From assembly GCA_018816555.1 (NCBI GenBank), contig JAHIVT010000007.1:1-36355 (forward strand): a DNA stretch of 36,355 bases, given 5' to 3'. The notes beneath the pieces were generated by a model, which saw only the letters and a list, made by a program, of their open reading frames with translations, did not search any database and was not told the origin of the DNA. Positions 24,444 through 32,565 of this stretch are shown here, piece after piece. Source of the DNA: Pseudomonadota bacterium (GTDB lineage: Bacteria; Desulfobacterota; Desulfobulbia; Desulfobulbales; SURF-16). A program made the position numbers and the translations under genes. The first letter of the stretch is position 1, and each line of letters opens with the position of its first letter.

Positions 24444-25421
24444 ATGACAAAAGAAAGCGAAATCGAAATCGAAATCGAAACTGAGATCTCTGAAGAGCAG
24501 ACCTTTCATCCGCTGCTGGCATTATCGGATGACAAGCATCTGCCGGCGCTCAGCCACCCCGGGCTGCATCGCTATCTGCAGGAAATCAACCAGCACAGGC
24601 TCCTGACCAGGGAAGAAACCGAGGAACTGGCCATCCGTTTCAATGAAACCCAGGATCCGGAAGCCGCATATGAGCTGGTGACAGCCAATCTGCGCCTTGT
24701 GGTCAAGGTGGCCATGGATTTTCAGAAGTACTGGATGCAGAATTTTCTCGATCTGATCCAGGAAGGCAACGTGGGACTGGTGCAGGCCGTCAAGAAGTTT
24801 GATCCCTATCGCGGCGTTAAATTTTCCTACTATGCCGCCTATTGGATTCGTGCTTATATTCTAAAGTTCATCATGGATAATTGGCGGTTGGTGAAGATCG
24901 GCACCACCCAGGCCCAGCGCAAGCTGTTTTTTAGCCTGAACAAGGAAAAGAAACTGCTGGAATCCCAAGGCTTCAAGCCGGAAACAAAACTTCTGGCCGA
25001 AAGACTCGGGGTCAAGGAAAGCGAAGTGATCGAGATGTCCCAGCGTATGGACAACTGGGATGTTTCCCTGGAGAGCCCCGTGCGGGAGGATTCCGATGAT
25101 GAACAGAAGAATTTTCTGCCGGACGTCAGCCCATCGGTGGAAGAACTGGTTGCCGATATTGAGATGAAGGAACGGATGGCGGAAATTTTAGATAAACTGC
25201 AGGACTTCTTAAATGAAAAGGAGAAAACGATCCTGGCGGCGCGGTTGCTCAGTGACGAACCGCTTACCCTGCAGGACATTGCCGATCAGTTTCACATCTC
25301 CCGGGAGCGCGTCAGGCAGATTGAAGCGAATTTGTTGAAAAAAATGAAAAAATATCTTGAGCAGGAAATTCCTGATATTCAAATTTTCCTGGAACATGTA
25401 TATAAGCAGTGGCAGAATTGA
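24444..25421 (+). CDS. rpoH: RpoH-like RNA polymerase sigma factor
   Basis: A 325-residue sigma-70 family factor. Region 1.2 begins LHRYLQEINQHRLLTREE. Region 2 has LVVKVAMDFQKYWMQNFLDL, IQEGNVGLVQAVKKFDP and FSYYAAYWIRAYIL. AQRKLFFSL at about 157-165 matches the RpoH box typical of heat-shock factors. Region 4.2 has ALTLQDIADQ-like LTLQDIADQFHISRERVRQIE near the C-terminus. The factor is therefore most likely the heat-shock sigma (sigma-32), though group 2/3 members could look alike. The acidic N-terminus is built from a GAAATC tandem repeat. The ATG has only a weak ribosome site, so translation may be regulated by mRNA structure; this is inferred. It diverges from lepA. Confidence 0.85.
   Translation: MTKESEIEIEIETEISEEQTFHPLLALSDDKHLPALSHPGLHRYLQEINQHRLLTREETEELAIRFNETQDPEAAYELVTANLRLVVKVAMDFQKYWMQNFLDLIQEGNVGLVQAVKKFDPYRGVKFSYYAAYWIRAYILKFIMDNWRLVKIGTTQAQRKLFFSLNKEKKLLESQGFKPETKLLAERLGVKESEVIEMSQRMDNWDVSLESPVREDSDDEQKNFLPDVSPSVEELVADIEMKERMAEILDKLQDFLNEKEKTILAARLLSDEPLTLQDIADQFHISRERVRQIEANLLKKMKKYLEQEIPDIQIFLEHVYKQWQN
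24459..24480 (+). repeat. GAAATC tandem repeat inside the sigma gene
   Basis: Three perfect hexamer copies plus a partial copy (GAAA) encode alternating Glu-Ile residues near residue 6-13. The unit is six bases, so slippage would change length without shifting the frame. Confidence 0.85.
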
Positions 25422-25468
25422 TCCGTTTCGAGCGGAATCTGTTCGGCTTTGGACAACGAACATTAACC

Positions 25469-25474
25469 TATAAT
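25469..25474 (+). promoter_or_regulatory. Candidate -10 element upstream of the aminotransferase/TPR operon
   Basis: A perfect TATAAT at 25469-25474 lies 28 bp before the ATG at 25502. No good -35 is seen at 16-18 bp; TTGGAC at 25449-25454 is only 14 bp away. Use as a promoter is therefore uncertain. Confidence 0.3.
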
Positions 25475-25501
25475 ATAACCAACTGAAATTAGCTGACTTT
25501 T

Positions 25502-26689
25502 ATGAATATTCCCTTACTTGACTTGAAAGCGCAACTCGAGCCGATCCGTGATGAGATCATGGCGGCGATTACGGCCACGGTAGATTCAACCTGCTATATC
25601 ATGGGGCCGCAGATCGAGCTGTTTGAAAAAAATGTGGCGGACTACTGCGGCACTAAAAACGCTGTCGGCGTTTCCAGCGGCACTGATGCCCTGCTGGCCG
25701 GTCTCATGGCCCTGGGGGTCGGCCGTGACGACCTGGTGCTCACCACCCCCTACAGCTTCTTTGCCACCATGGGCAGCATTCTCCGTCTGGGTGCCCAGCC
25801 GGTATTTGTCGATATCGACCCTGTTACCTATAATATCGATCCGCAGCAGGTCGCAACACTGCTCTCTGATTCTTCTCTTGCTTCGAAACTGAAGGCGATC
25901 CTGCCGGTTCATCTTTTCGGACAGTGCGCGGACATGGCTCCTCTGTTAAAAATGGCCGGGGAGTTGCATATCCCTGTGGTGGAAGATGCGGCACAGGCAA
26001 TCGGTGCATCATACCCCATGCCGGTGGATGGCGCTCTGCAATGGCAGAAGGCGGGCAGCATGGGCGCCTGCGGCTGTTTTTCCTTTTTCCCCAGCAAGAA
26101 TTTAGGCGGCATGGGAGATGGAGGAATGGTTGTCACCAACAGTGAAAAGATGGCCAAGGATCTGCGTCTTATCCGGGTACATGGGGATATCAGCAAATAT
26201 CAGCATACCGTTGTCGGCGGAAATTTCCGGCTTGATGCCATGCAGGCGGTGATTTTAAATGTTAAGCTGCAGTATCTGCAAAAATGGCATGCCGCCCGGC
26301 GGCAGAATGCCACCCTCTATAATGCGCTTTTCAAAGAGTCGGGCCTGGTTGAGGCAGGCTATGTGGTTACTCCGCAGGCCGTCTATCAGGATGCTGCGGC
26401 GGCGGGAAACGGCGTTGATTACCATATCTACAACCAGTATGTCATACGGGTGAAAGACCGGGATGCACTGAGGGATTATCTGCTGGAACAATCAATCGGT
26501 GTGGCCGTCTATTATCCAATCCCGTTGCATCAGCAGAAGTGTATCTCCGACCTGGCGGCCAGCCGCCTTTCTTTGCCTGAGTCGGAAAAGGCAGCCGCTG
26601 AGACCCTGGCTCTGCCGATCTATCCAGAGCTCACTTCGGACATGCAGGAGTACCTGGTAGAGCGGATTCGCACTTTTTATAAAAAATGA
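25502..26689 (+). CDS. DegT/DnrJ/EryC1/StrS-type PLP aminotransferase
   Basis: A 395-residue sugar aminotransferase of fold type I. It starts IPLLDLKAQLEPIRDEI and has the entry motif YIMGPQIELFEKNVADYCGTKNAV split over residues about 31-54. GVSSGTDALLAGLMALGV and TTPYSFFATMGSILRLGA follow. The PLP-binding Lys199 sits in FFPSKNLGGMGDGGMV, and a near-constant DAAQAIGA supplies the Asp that contacts the ring nitrogen. GGNFRLDAMQA and VAVYYPIPLHQQ complete the site. Such enzymes transfer an amino group to a nucleotide-linked keto-sugar in O-antigen, capsule or glycan synthesis; the exact sugar is not predictable. The TPR exporter-like gene starts 20 bp after its stop, so the two are likely one operon. 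Confidence 0.9.
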   Translation: MNIPLLDLKAQLEPIRDEIMAAITATVDSTCYIMGPQIELFEKNVADYCGTKNAVGVSSGTDALLAGLMALGVGRDDLVLTTPYSFFATMGSILRLGAQPVFVDIDPVTYNIDPQQVATLLSDSSLASKLKAILPVHLFGQCADMAPLLKMAGELHIPVVEDAAQAIGASYPMPVDGALQWQKAGSMGACGCFSFFPSKNLGGMGDGGMVVTNSEKMAKDLRLIRVHGDISKYQHTVVGGNFRLDAMQAVILNVKLQYLQKWHAARRQNATLYNALFKESGLVEAGYVVTPQAVYQDAAAAGNGVDYHIYNQYVIRVKDRDALRDYLLEQSIGVAVYYPIPLHQQKCISDLAASRLSLPESEKAAAETLALPIYPELTSDMQEYLVERIRTFYKK

Positions 26690-26709
26690 CAAGTAGTTGA
26701 TGATTACTG

Positions 26710-29700
26710 ATGAATAGACTTTCTCTCCTGTTTAGCTGCGCAGCCTTGCTCGGTTCAACTGCGGTATGTCAAGCAGTGACATTGGGAGATTTCTATCAGT
26801 CACCCAGGTTGCCCCAGCAGACAGTAATTTTTTCTCAGGAAAGCCGCCCTGCATGGGTTTCTCTCTGGCAGAATGCCCGGAGACTTGCCCATGACGGTGA
26901 TTATCCCGCGGCACTGAATCAGTATGAACTTTTTCTCAGGAGCAAAAAGGATATCGTTCAACCCCGTTGGGAGATGGCCTCCATCCTTCTGGCTCAGCAT
27001 GAATTCGACCGGGCGGCAGGGTTTCTGGAAATGCTGCTTGAAGAGTTCCCTGGGCAGGTAGACTATCTCAACGGGCTTGGCTATGCCATGCAGGAGACGG
27101 GGCGCTTTGATCGCGCCGTTGAGCTTTTTGAACAGGCCGAACAGGCGGATCCGGAAAATATCATCACCTTGACCGGCATGGGCGAAAGCCTGTTAAGCCT
27201 GGGCCAATTGCAGGATGCCTTGCCTTATCTGGAACAGCTTTACGCCCGCAGAACTGATGATGTTGGTTTGTGTGAGAAACTGGTCAATGTCTATGAGCAG
27301 CTGGGTCTTTACGACCGGGCGCGGCCTCTGGCCGTTCAGCTGGCAGATCGCAAGAATGCCTCGGCCATCAATCTCAAGGTTGCCGCCAGGATCTGCGGAA
27401 CGCTGGGACAGGATAAGCTGTCTGAGCGCTACTGGAGCCGGCTGCTGGATAAATTGCCTTTGGATGAAAGCGCCCACACCTGGCTCGCCACCCATCTTGA
27501 AGAAAAGGGCAGTTGTGGCGCGGCGCTCACGCATCTGCATTTTCTGCTTGATCAGGATAAGGAAAATCCTGACATTCTCCTCCGCACCGGTGGTTGTTAT
27601 CTGGAAATCAAAGAACCGGCCAGAGCCCTGCCTTATTATGAAAAGTATCTCACATATTTCCCAGGGGACAAGGAGGTCAGCAGGCAACTGGTCAATATCC
27701 ATGCCGCGTTGGGTGATGAGTCGGGAACCCTTGCCGCCCTGGACCGTTATTTCCAGATTGAGCCTGATCCATCCCTCAGCAATCTCAGGCGCGCGGCCCG
27801 ACTTTATGACGGAGTCGGCCGTTTTCATGACGCTATTCCCATTTATCGACGTCTGCTTGCGGGCAACCCGGATGATAACGAGGTGCTCGGGATTCTGGCC
27901 CAGGATCTACTCGCCGTAGGGGAAGATGAGGAGGCCTTGAAGGTCTGGTCTCATCTTGCCACTGTTTCTCCGGACAGTAAAACAATTTATCGTTTGATGC
28001 TTGACCTGCTTCTGCGGCTTGACCGCCCGGCGGAGCTGCGTTATGTGCTCGATCAGCTCCATAAGCTCGATCCAGACGACAAGCAGGTGACCCTGCGTCT
28101 GGCATACTCGTTTATCGCGGCAGGCGAGATCGCTAAAGGGGAAGCCGTTTTTCAAAATGTTTCAGCCATTGAGCTTCCGGCGAATGATCTTCTCCTGATG
28201 CGTGCCAGCATATTCGAATCGCTGCAGATGCCCGATCATGCCCTCGCGGATTATGAAGTTGCGCTGAAAAGCCATGGGGAAAGAACGGACCTTCAGCTCA
28301 AAGCCCTGCAGCTTGCCGCCTCTCTCGGAAAATTGAGCGAGGCGAACAGCCATAATGCGGCTTTGGCGAATACCGCGTTAACCCCGCAGGAACGGCTGTC
28401 TGTCGCCAATGCCTTTCGGGATGGCTGTGATTTTGACAGCGCCTGTGCCATCTATCAGGAAATGATCCATGATCCCGGACTTGATAAGGGGCTGCGATGC
28501 CAGGCATATATTGGGCTTGCCGCCTCTTATGAGCAGCAGGGCCTTTTTTATGAGGCGGAACAGGCACTGCGGCTTGCCTTTTTTGCAGATGCCGACAGGC
28601 AGGCGGAGGTGATGTGCCGGTTGGTGGATCTCAAGTTGCGTAGTGGCCTTTCAGCTGATGCCGGAGTCTGGCTTGCCCAGATGCGCTCTGTGGATCTTCA
28701 TTCCCCGCAGAACGGAGCAGCAGATGAGCGGGAGATTCTGCGCAGGTTGATGATGATCAAGCAGTTCAACGCCGATGGGAAATATGCCGCGGCCATGCGA
28801 AAGGCCGTTGAGCTGCAAAACGAGATCAAGACGAAAGGGTCAACAGAGAGTTACCGGGGAGTCCCGCTGGCTGATCGGACTGCTTTTGAACTTGCCAGGG
28901 CGTATCTGGGCATGAAGGAATATGCGGAGGCGGAAAAGCAATGCCTGCTGCTTCTTGAGCGACAAACCGTCGACTTTCCCACCTTGATGCTGGTGCGAAA
29001 AATTTATACGGCCCAGGACAATACGGCGGCAGCCGCCGAAGTGGGTAATAGGATTAAGGTATTGGCAGGCCATGACCTGGGCAGGATGCTGATGCTGGCC
29101 AAGTTGTATCATGAAACAGGTGACATTGCGCAAATGGCCCAAGCTGCCCAAACCGCCCGGGATATGGGGCCGGATTCCTTCAGCGCCGCCATCTGTCTTG
29201 CCAGGGCTTACAGTAGTTCAGGGCAGCTTGCCCAGGCCCGTGATCTGATAAATTCCCTGCAGCGTGATTATCCTGAAAATCAGGCCATCCAAGCTCTGGC
29301 TGCCCGTGTTGCCTTTATCATGGGTTTTAATCAGGAGGCCATGAGTTACTGTGACTCTGTACTGGCCCGCTATCCCGACCGAGGGGATATGCAGCTGCTC
29401 AAGGCAAGGGTCTACTGGCGGAAGCTGGAGTGGAAGAATGCGTTTAAAATATATGAAGATTATCTGACCCCTTCCGCCAGTGATCTTTTCGTACAACAGT
29501 CCTTGGCAGCCGGCCTGCAACTGCCGCAAGAGCCGAAGCCAACCATCTGGCAGCGTCTGACTTTCTCCCAGTCCGGCAAGGGACGTTTTATTGATCAGGT
29601 CATGAGCCCTGTTTTCATGGCAACCCCCGGGCAGAAAGATGTCAACATGGTTGCGATTCCTCTTTATTCGCGTTACATGTGGCAGCAGAGATTCGCTGCT

Positions 29701-30852
29701 GAGATGGAAGCCCGGCAACTGGTTGCCCAACGGGATGATTTTCAGGCGGTCAATCAGTTTACCCAGCTTGCCAAGAAATATCCTGATGATGAATCACTGC
29801 TTTTCGACCTGGCCGGCATTTACAGCAGAATGGGAAAACTGAGTGACGAGGCCATGCTTTATCGGCGCCTTGCCCAGATTGACCCCGACTATCCCGGACT
29901 TGTTGAGGCCAGCGAACGAAACAGGTTGAAACGTATGCCCCGGGTCAGTATGGCCTATCATTACCAGGAAGAGAACGGCTGGAGCGGTTACAAGGGGTTG
30001 CGCAGAGATTCAGCGGATTTCGGTTCCTGGGCATCCCTTGAATCGGGTTCTGATATTGACCTGTCGCTGTCGCGCATCAAGTACAGTGATGCTGATTCTG
30101 ATGACAGCATGATGGCAAACAGGGCGGTAATTGCTTATGATGCCAATATTTTCGACAGACTTGACGTGCGGTTGGGCGGCGGCCTGGAGGCATCGGACGG
30201 AGAATATGATGATACGGAAATCATTGAATGTGGCTTGACGGGGAAAGTAGGCGACAGGATTCAGGGTGAATTCACGTATGTCAGAGACGTAGTCACCGAT
30301 ACCCTGGCCAGTCTCACCCGAAATATTGTTGCTGAAAATTACAAGGGGGGGCTTTTTCTCGGAATTCTGCCCCGGTTGATCACCGGCGGAGACTATGGCT
30401 ACACCAATTATTCGGATGGAAACGAGGTGAAGGGCTATTCAATCTGGGCATCCTATATTATTATTCCCGAACCGACCTATCTGCAGTTTAAATTTAAATA
30501 TGAATTTCTGGATGCGCGGGAATCGGGAGATACGGGAGGTCCTCTGCTTGCGGATGGTTTTGCCGCCCTTGATCATCCCTACTGGGCTCCGTCGAATTAC
30601 TGGAAAAACAGTTATAATATTTTGTGGAAGCATAAATTATCTGCAGATACCCTTGAGCGTGGGACGCCAAGTTATTATAGTGCGGAATTCATGCTGGACT
30701 ATGATTCCCTGGGGCATGTCATACAGACGATCAAGGGCAGTTTTTTTCTTGAACTGACCAGGAACTTCATGCTGGAATCGGCCCTTCGGTTGGTGAATTC
30801 CGACGAATACCGGGACAGGGATTTTACCTTGTCAGCCATTTATCGCTGGTAG
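26710..30852 (+). CDS. Large TPR / outer-membrane beta-barrel protein, BcsC/PgaA/PelB-like
   Basis: A 1380-residue exported protein. A signal peptide covers about 1-22 (MNRLSLLFSCAALLGSTAVCQA). About 900 residues of tetratricopeptide helices follow, with repeated signatures such as ALNQYELFLRS, YLNGLGYAMQETGRFDRAVELFEQA and YPGLVEASERN near 1070. From about residue 1076 the helices stop and a 300-residue C-terminal domain begins (MPRVSMAYHYQEENGWSGY), rich in alternating strands with aromatic bands and Asp/Gly turns, ending TLSAIYRW. A periplasmic TPR scaffold with an outer-membrane barrel is the architecture of exopolysaccharide exporters BcsC, PgaA and PelB. No synthase or deacetylase gene is beside it, so the exported polymer is unknown. 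A terminator follows the gene. Confidence 0.82.
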   Translation: MNRLSLLFSCAALLGSTAVCQAVTLGDFYQSPRLPQQTVIFSQESRPAWVSLWQNARRLAHDGDYPAALNQYELFLRSKKDIVQPRWEMASILLAQHEFDRAAGFLEMLLEEFPGQVDYLNGLGYAMQETGRFDRAVELFEQAEQADPENIITLTGMGESLLSLGQLQDALPYLEQLYARRTDDVGLCEKLVNVYEQLGLYDRARPLAVQLADRKNASAINLKVAARICGTLGQDKLSERYWSRLLDKLPLDESAHTWLATHLEEKGSCGAALTHLHFLLDQDKENPDILLRTGGCYLEIKEPARALPYYEKYLTYFPGDKEVSRQLVNIHAALGDESGTLAALDRYFQIEPDPSLSNLRRAARLYDGVGRFHDAIPIYRRLLAGNPDDNEVLGILAQDLLAVGEDEEALKVWSHLATVSPDSKTIYRLMLDLLLRLDRPAELRYVLDQLHKLDPDDKQVTLRLAYSFIAAGEIAKGEAVFQNVSAIELPANDLLLMRASIFESLQMPDHALADYEVALKSHGERTDLQLKALQLAASLGKLSEANSHNAALANTALTPQERLSVANAFRDGCDFDSACAIYQEMIHDPGLDKGLRCQAYIGLAASYEQQGLFYEAEQALRLAFFADADRQAEVMCRLVDLKLRSGLSADAGVWLAQMRSVDLHSPQNGAADEREILRRLMMIKQFNADGKYAAAMRKAVELQNEIKTKGSTESYRGVPLADRTAFELARAYLGMKEYAEAEKQCLLLLERQTVDFPTLMLVRKIYTAQDNTAAAAEVGNRIKVLAGHDLGRMLMLAKLYHETGDIAQMAQAAQTARDMGPDSFSAAICLARAYSSSGQLAQARDLINSLQRDYPENQAIQALAARVAFIMGFNQEAMSYCDSVLARYPDRGDMQLLKARVYWRKLEWKNAFKIYEDYLTPSASDLFVQQSLAAGLQLPQEPKPTIWQRLTFSQSGKGRFIDQVMSPVFMATPGQKDVNMVAIPLYSRYMWQQRFAAEMEARQLVAQRDDFQAVNQFTQLAKKYPDDESLLFDLAGIYSRMGKLSDEAMLYRRLAQIDPDYPGLVEASERNRLKRMPRVSMAYHYQEENGWSGYKGLRRDSADFGSWASLESGSDIDLSLSRIKYSDADSDDSMMANRAVIAYDANIFDRLDVRLGGGLEASDGEYDDTEIIECGLTGKVGDRIQGEFTYVRDVVTDTLASLTRNIVAENYKGGLFLGILPRLITGGDYGYTNYSDGNEVKGYSIWASYIIIPEPTYLQFKFKYEFLDARESGDTGGPLLADGFAALDHPYWAPSNYWKNSYNILWKHKLSADTLERGTPSYYSAEFMLDYDSLGHVIQTIKGSFFLELTRNFMLESALRLVNSDEYRDRDFTLSAIYRW

Positions 30853-30901
30853 AAAAATGTCCCCATAAGACAAATCTTTGCAAAAACTCTGATGTCAATG
30901 C

Positions 30902-30930
30902 AGATCTCGAAGGAGATCTTTCTTTTTTTT
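30902..30930 (+). terminator. Rho-independent terminator after the TPR-barrel gene
   Basis: AGATCTC and GAGATCT form a perfect 7-bp stem with a 4-nt loop, followed by TTCTTTTTTTT. It begins 50 bp after the TPR-barrel stop and separates that operon from greA. Confidence 0.75.
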
Positions 30931-30988
30931 ATACACACAGGTTGCCGATAGCAGATTACCGGCGAAGCCGGCTTAGGAGGTTATATAC

Positions 30989-31474
30989 ATGATTGAACGA
31001 GTGCCAATGTCAAAAACAGGACATGCCCGCTTGCGGGAAGAATTACTGCGCCTGCAAAGGGTTGATCGACTTGAGGTGATTGCGGCCATTGGGGTGGCGC
31101 GTGAGCATGGAGACCTGAAGGAAAACGCTGAATATCATGCTGCCAAGGAGCGCCAGGGCCATATTGAAGGCAGGATCATGGAGTTGAAAGACAAGCTGGG
31201 CAGGGCAGAGATCATTGACTGCTCTGCCGTGAGCTGTGAGCGGGCTGTTTTTGGCTCTGTGGTAACCATTGAGGACTTGGATAGCGGTCAGGAGATTGTT
31301 TACCAACTTTTAGGCCCTGAAGAGGCGGACGTGAAAAAAGGCAGTATCTCTGTTCTTTCTCCGTGGGGAAAGGCTATAATCGGCAAGTCCATTGGTGATG
31401 AGTTTGAGGTCAAAACTCCTTCAGGCGTTCGTATGCTTGAGGTGATAGATATCAAAAGTGGGGTTGACGCCTAG
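30989..31474 (+). CDS. greA: Transcription elongation factor GreA
   Basis: Binds in the secondary channel of RNA polymerase and stimulates cleavage of backtracked transcripts. The 161-residue protein has the N-terminal coiled coil with the acidic tip GDLKENAEYHAAKERQ (about residues 44-59) and the C-terminal FKBP-like domain with FGSVVTIEDLDSGQEIVYQLLG and SPWGKAIIGKSIGDEFEVKTP. Both are complete. AGGAGG lies eight bases before the ATG at 30989; the ATG six codons on is less well placed. A small CCGGC/GCCGG hairpin (30959-30971) precedes the ribosome site and may affect initiation. Confidence 0.95.
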   Translation: MIERVPMSKTGHARLREELLRLQRVDRLEVIAAIGVAREHGDLKENAEYHAAKERQGHIEGRIMELKDKLGRAEIIDCSAVSCERAVFGSVVTIEDLDSGQEIVYQLLGPEEADVKKGSISVLSPWGKAIIGKSIGDEFEVKTPSGVRMLEVIDIKSGVDA

Positions 31475-31519
31475 CTGGCGCAGTGATGCGTGAGAGATTT
31501 TACCGCATGATGGGGATCT

Positions 31520-31546
31520 GACAGGGGCAACTGGGTAGCCCCTGTC
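31520..31546. terminator. Perfect 9-bp stem-loop between convergent greA and tetR
   Basis: GACAGGGGC and GCCCCTGTC are exact complements around a 9-nt loop, 46 bp after greA and 18 bp after the tetR-family stop. There is no T-run on either strand, so intrinsic termination is uncertain; it may stabilise 3' ends of both convergent transcripts. Confidence 0.5.
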
Positions 31547-31564
31547 GGGCCGAAGGAGAAAAAA

Positions 31565-32155
31565 TTAGCTGTTGCGAACGACTATGCCGTGCAGAAAAAT
31601 ACCAGTTATCTGTCTGGCGGTTTCCTCAAGGGTGTACTTAGGTTTTGCCGATAAGGCCCAAAGACGGGACATCTCATCAAGTGCGCCGAAAAATGCTCGT
31701 TTAACCACCCCCGGCATAACTTCCTGACGAAAATGACCTGATTGCTGTCCCTTGTGGACAATGTCGGAAACAATATCAATATATTCGATAAATTTTGTGT
31801 TGCGGTACTCTTTGATGAACTTGTTGCTTTGCCGCAGTTCCATTTGCAGCACTTCCACCAGTTCTTTTTGATCCTGCAGAAGGCTCATATGGTGAACTGC
31901 ATAAATTTCCAGCATTTTCAAAGGATCGGTTTCATTTTCCAGCAGCAGCTTGACCTTTAAGATGATTTTGCCTATTTCATCTTCAAAGAGTGAAATCAGG
32001 ATGTCATACTTGTTGTTGAAGTAGAGATAGATTGTCCCGTCAGCCACTTTGGCCTCTTTGGCAATATCTGAAATTCTGGCATTGAAAAAGCCTTTGCGGG
32101 CAAATACCTTTACAGCAGCCTGAGTGATTTTTTGGTGTTTATCTGAAACTCTCAT
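31565..32155 (-). CDS. TetR-family transcriptional repressor, FadR-like
   Basis: A 196-residue regulator. The N-terminal DNA-binding domain has KITQAAVKVFARKGFFNARISDIAKEA and the recognition helix VADGTIYLYFNNKYDIL, which is the classic TetR helix-turn-helix. The remaining 140 residues form the helical ligand/dimer domain with KLLLENETDPLKMLEIYAVHH. It resembles TetR regulators of fatty-acid degradation (acyl-CoA-responsive FadR of Bacillus), but that assignment is weak. A promoter and a 16-bp palindrome upstream suggest autoregulation. The adjacent greA and purDE are unlikely targets; no lipid genes are close, apart from cfa 10 kb away. Confidence 0.85.
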   Translation of the reverse strand: MRVSDKHQKITQAAVKVFARKGFFNARISDIAKEAKVADGTIYLYFNNKYDILISLFEDEIGKIILKVKLLLENETDPLKMLEIYAVHHMSLLQDQKELVEVLQMELRQSNKFIKEYRNTKFIEYIDIVSDIVHKGQQSGHFRQEVMPGVVKRAFFGALDEMSRLWALSAKPKYTLEETARQITGIFLHGIVVRNS

Positions 32156-32344
32156 CAGTAAGAATCTAAGGTGCGCTCTGGAGTATAAAAAAAAATGCTA
32201 CAAGAAGGGGTTCTTCTAGTTTTTATGCGTAAAATCAATCAGTTGTTTTTATTGTGTGACAACTGACCTTTAATTCGGTAAATAGTAAAACTATAATTTC
32301 CCAGGGAAAATGTTATTGCGAGAAATTGAAATAATGTCATTATT

Positions 32345-32360
32345 ATGAATAATGATTCAT
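32345..32360. promoter_or_regulatory. Palindromic operator candidate for the TetR gene
   Basis: ATGAAT and ATTCAT are exact inverted 6-bp arms around a 4-bp centre. The site starts within a few bases downstream of the expected transcription start of the tetR gene. The TGAAT...ATTCA pattern is similar to operators of FadR-like TetR proteins (TGAATG...CATTCA). It would be well placed for autorepression. Confidence 0.5.
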
Positions 32361-32370
32361 TTTTTGTCAT

Positions 32371-32399
32371 ATGATAGAGATCCGGGTGCACTCTGTCAA
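32371..32399 (-). promoter_or_regulatory. Sigma-70-type promoter for the TetR gene
   Basis: On the minus strand TTGACA (32399-32394) is separated by 17 bp from TATCAT (32376-32371), one mismatch from the -10 consensus. Transcription should begin near 32364, leaving a leader of about 210 nt before the ATG at 32155. Confidence 0.6.
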
Positions 32400-32440
32400 G
32401 GGTAAAATGATGTATTTTTGCATATTGGTAAAAGTTTTTG

Positions 32441-32472
32441 GAATTTTTCTTGCAATGAATTTTTCTTGCAAT
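32441..32472. repeat. Perfect 16-bp tandem duplication upstream of purDE
   Basis: GAATTTTTCTTGCAAT occurs twice, end to end (32441-32456 and 32457-32472), about 95 bp before the purDE start. The rest of the 410-bp spacer 32156-32565 is AT-rich; apart from the tetR promoter and palindrome it holds only a weak rightward promoter match (TTGAAA 32474-32479, TATGGC 32497-32502). Confidence 0.9.
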
Positions 32473-32565
32473 CTTGAAAGATGAACTGAGACTTGGTATG
32501 GCGATGGGAAAAATATTCGGGCAGGATTATTTTTTAAGGGACAAAATAGTTACGGAGAAGATGAG

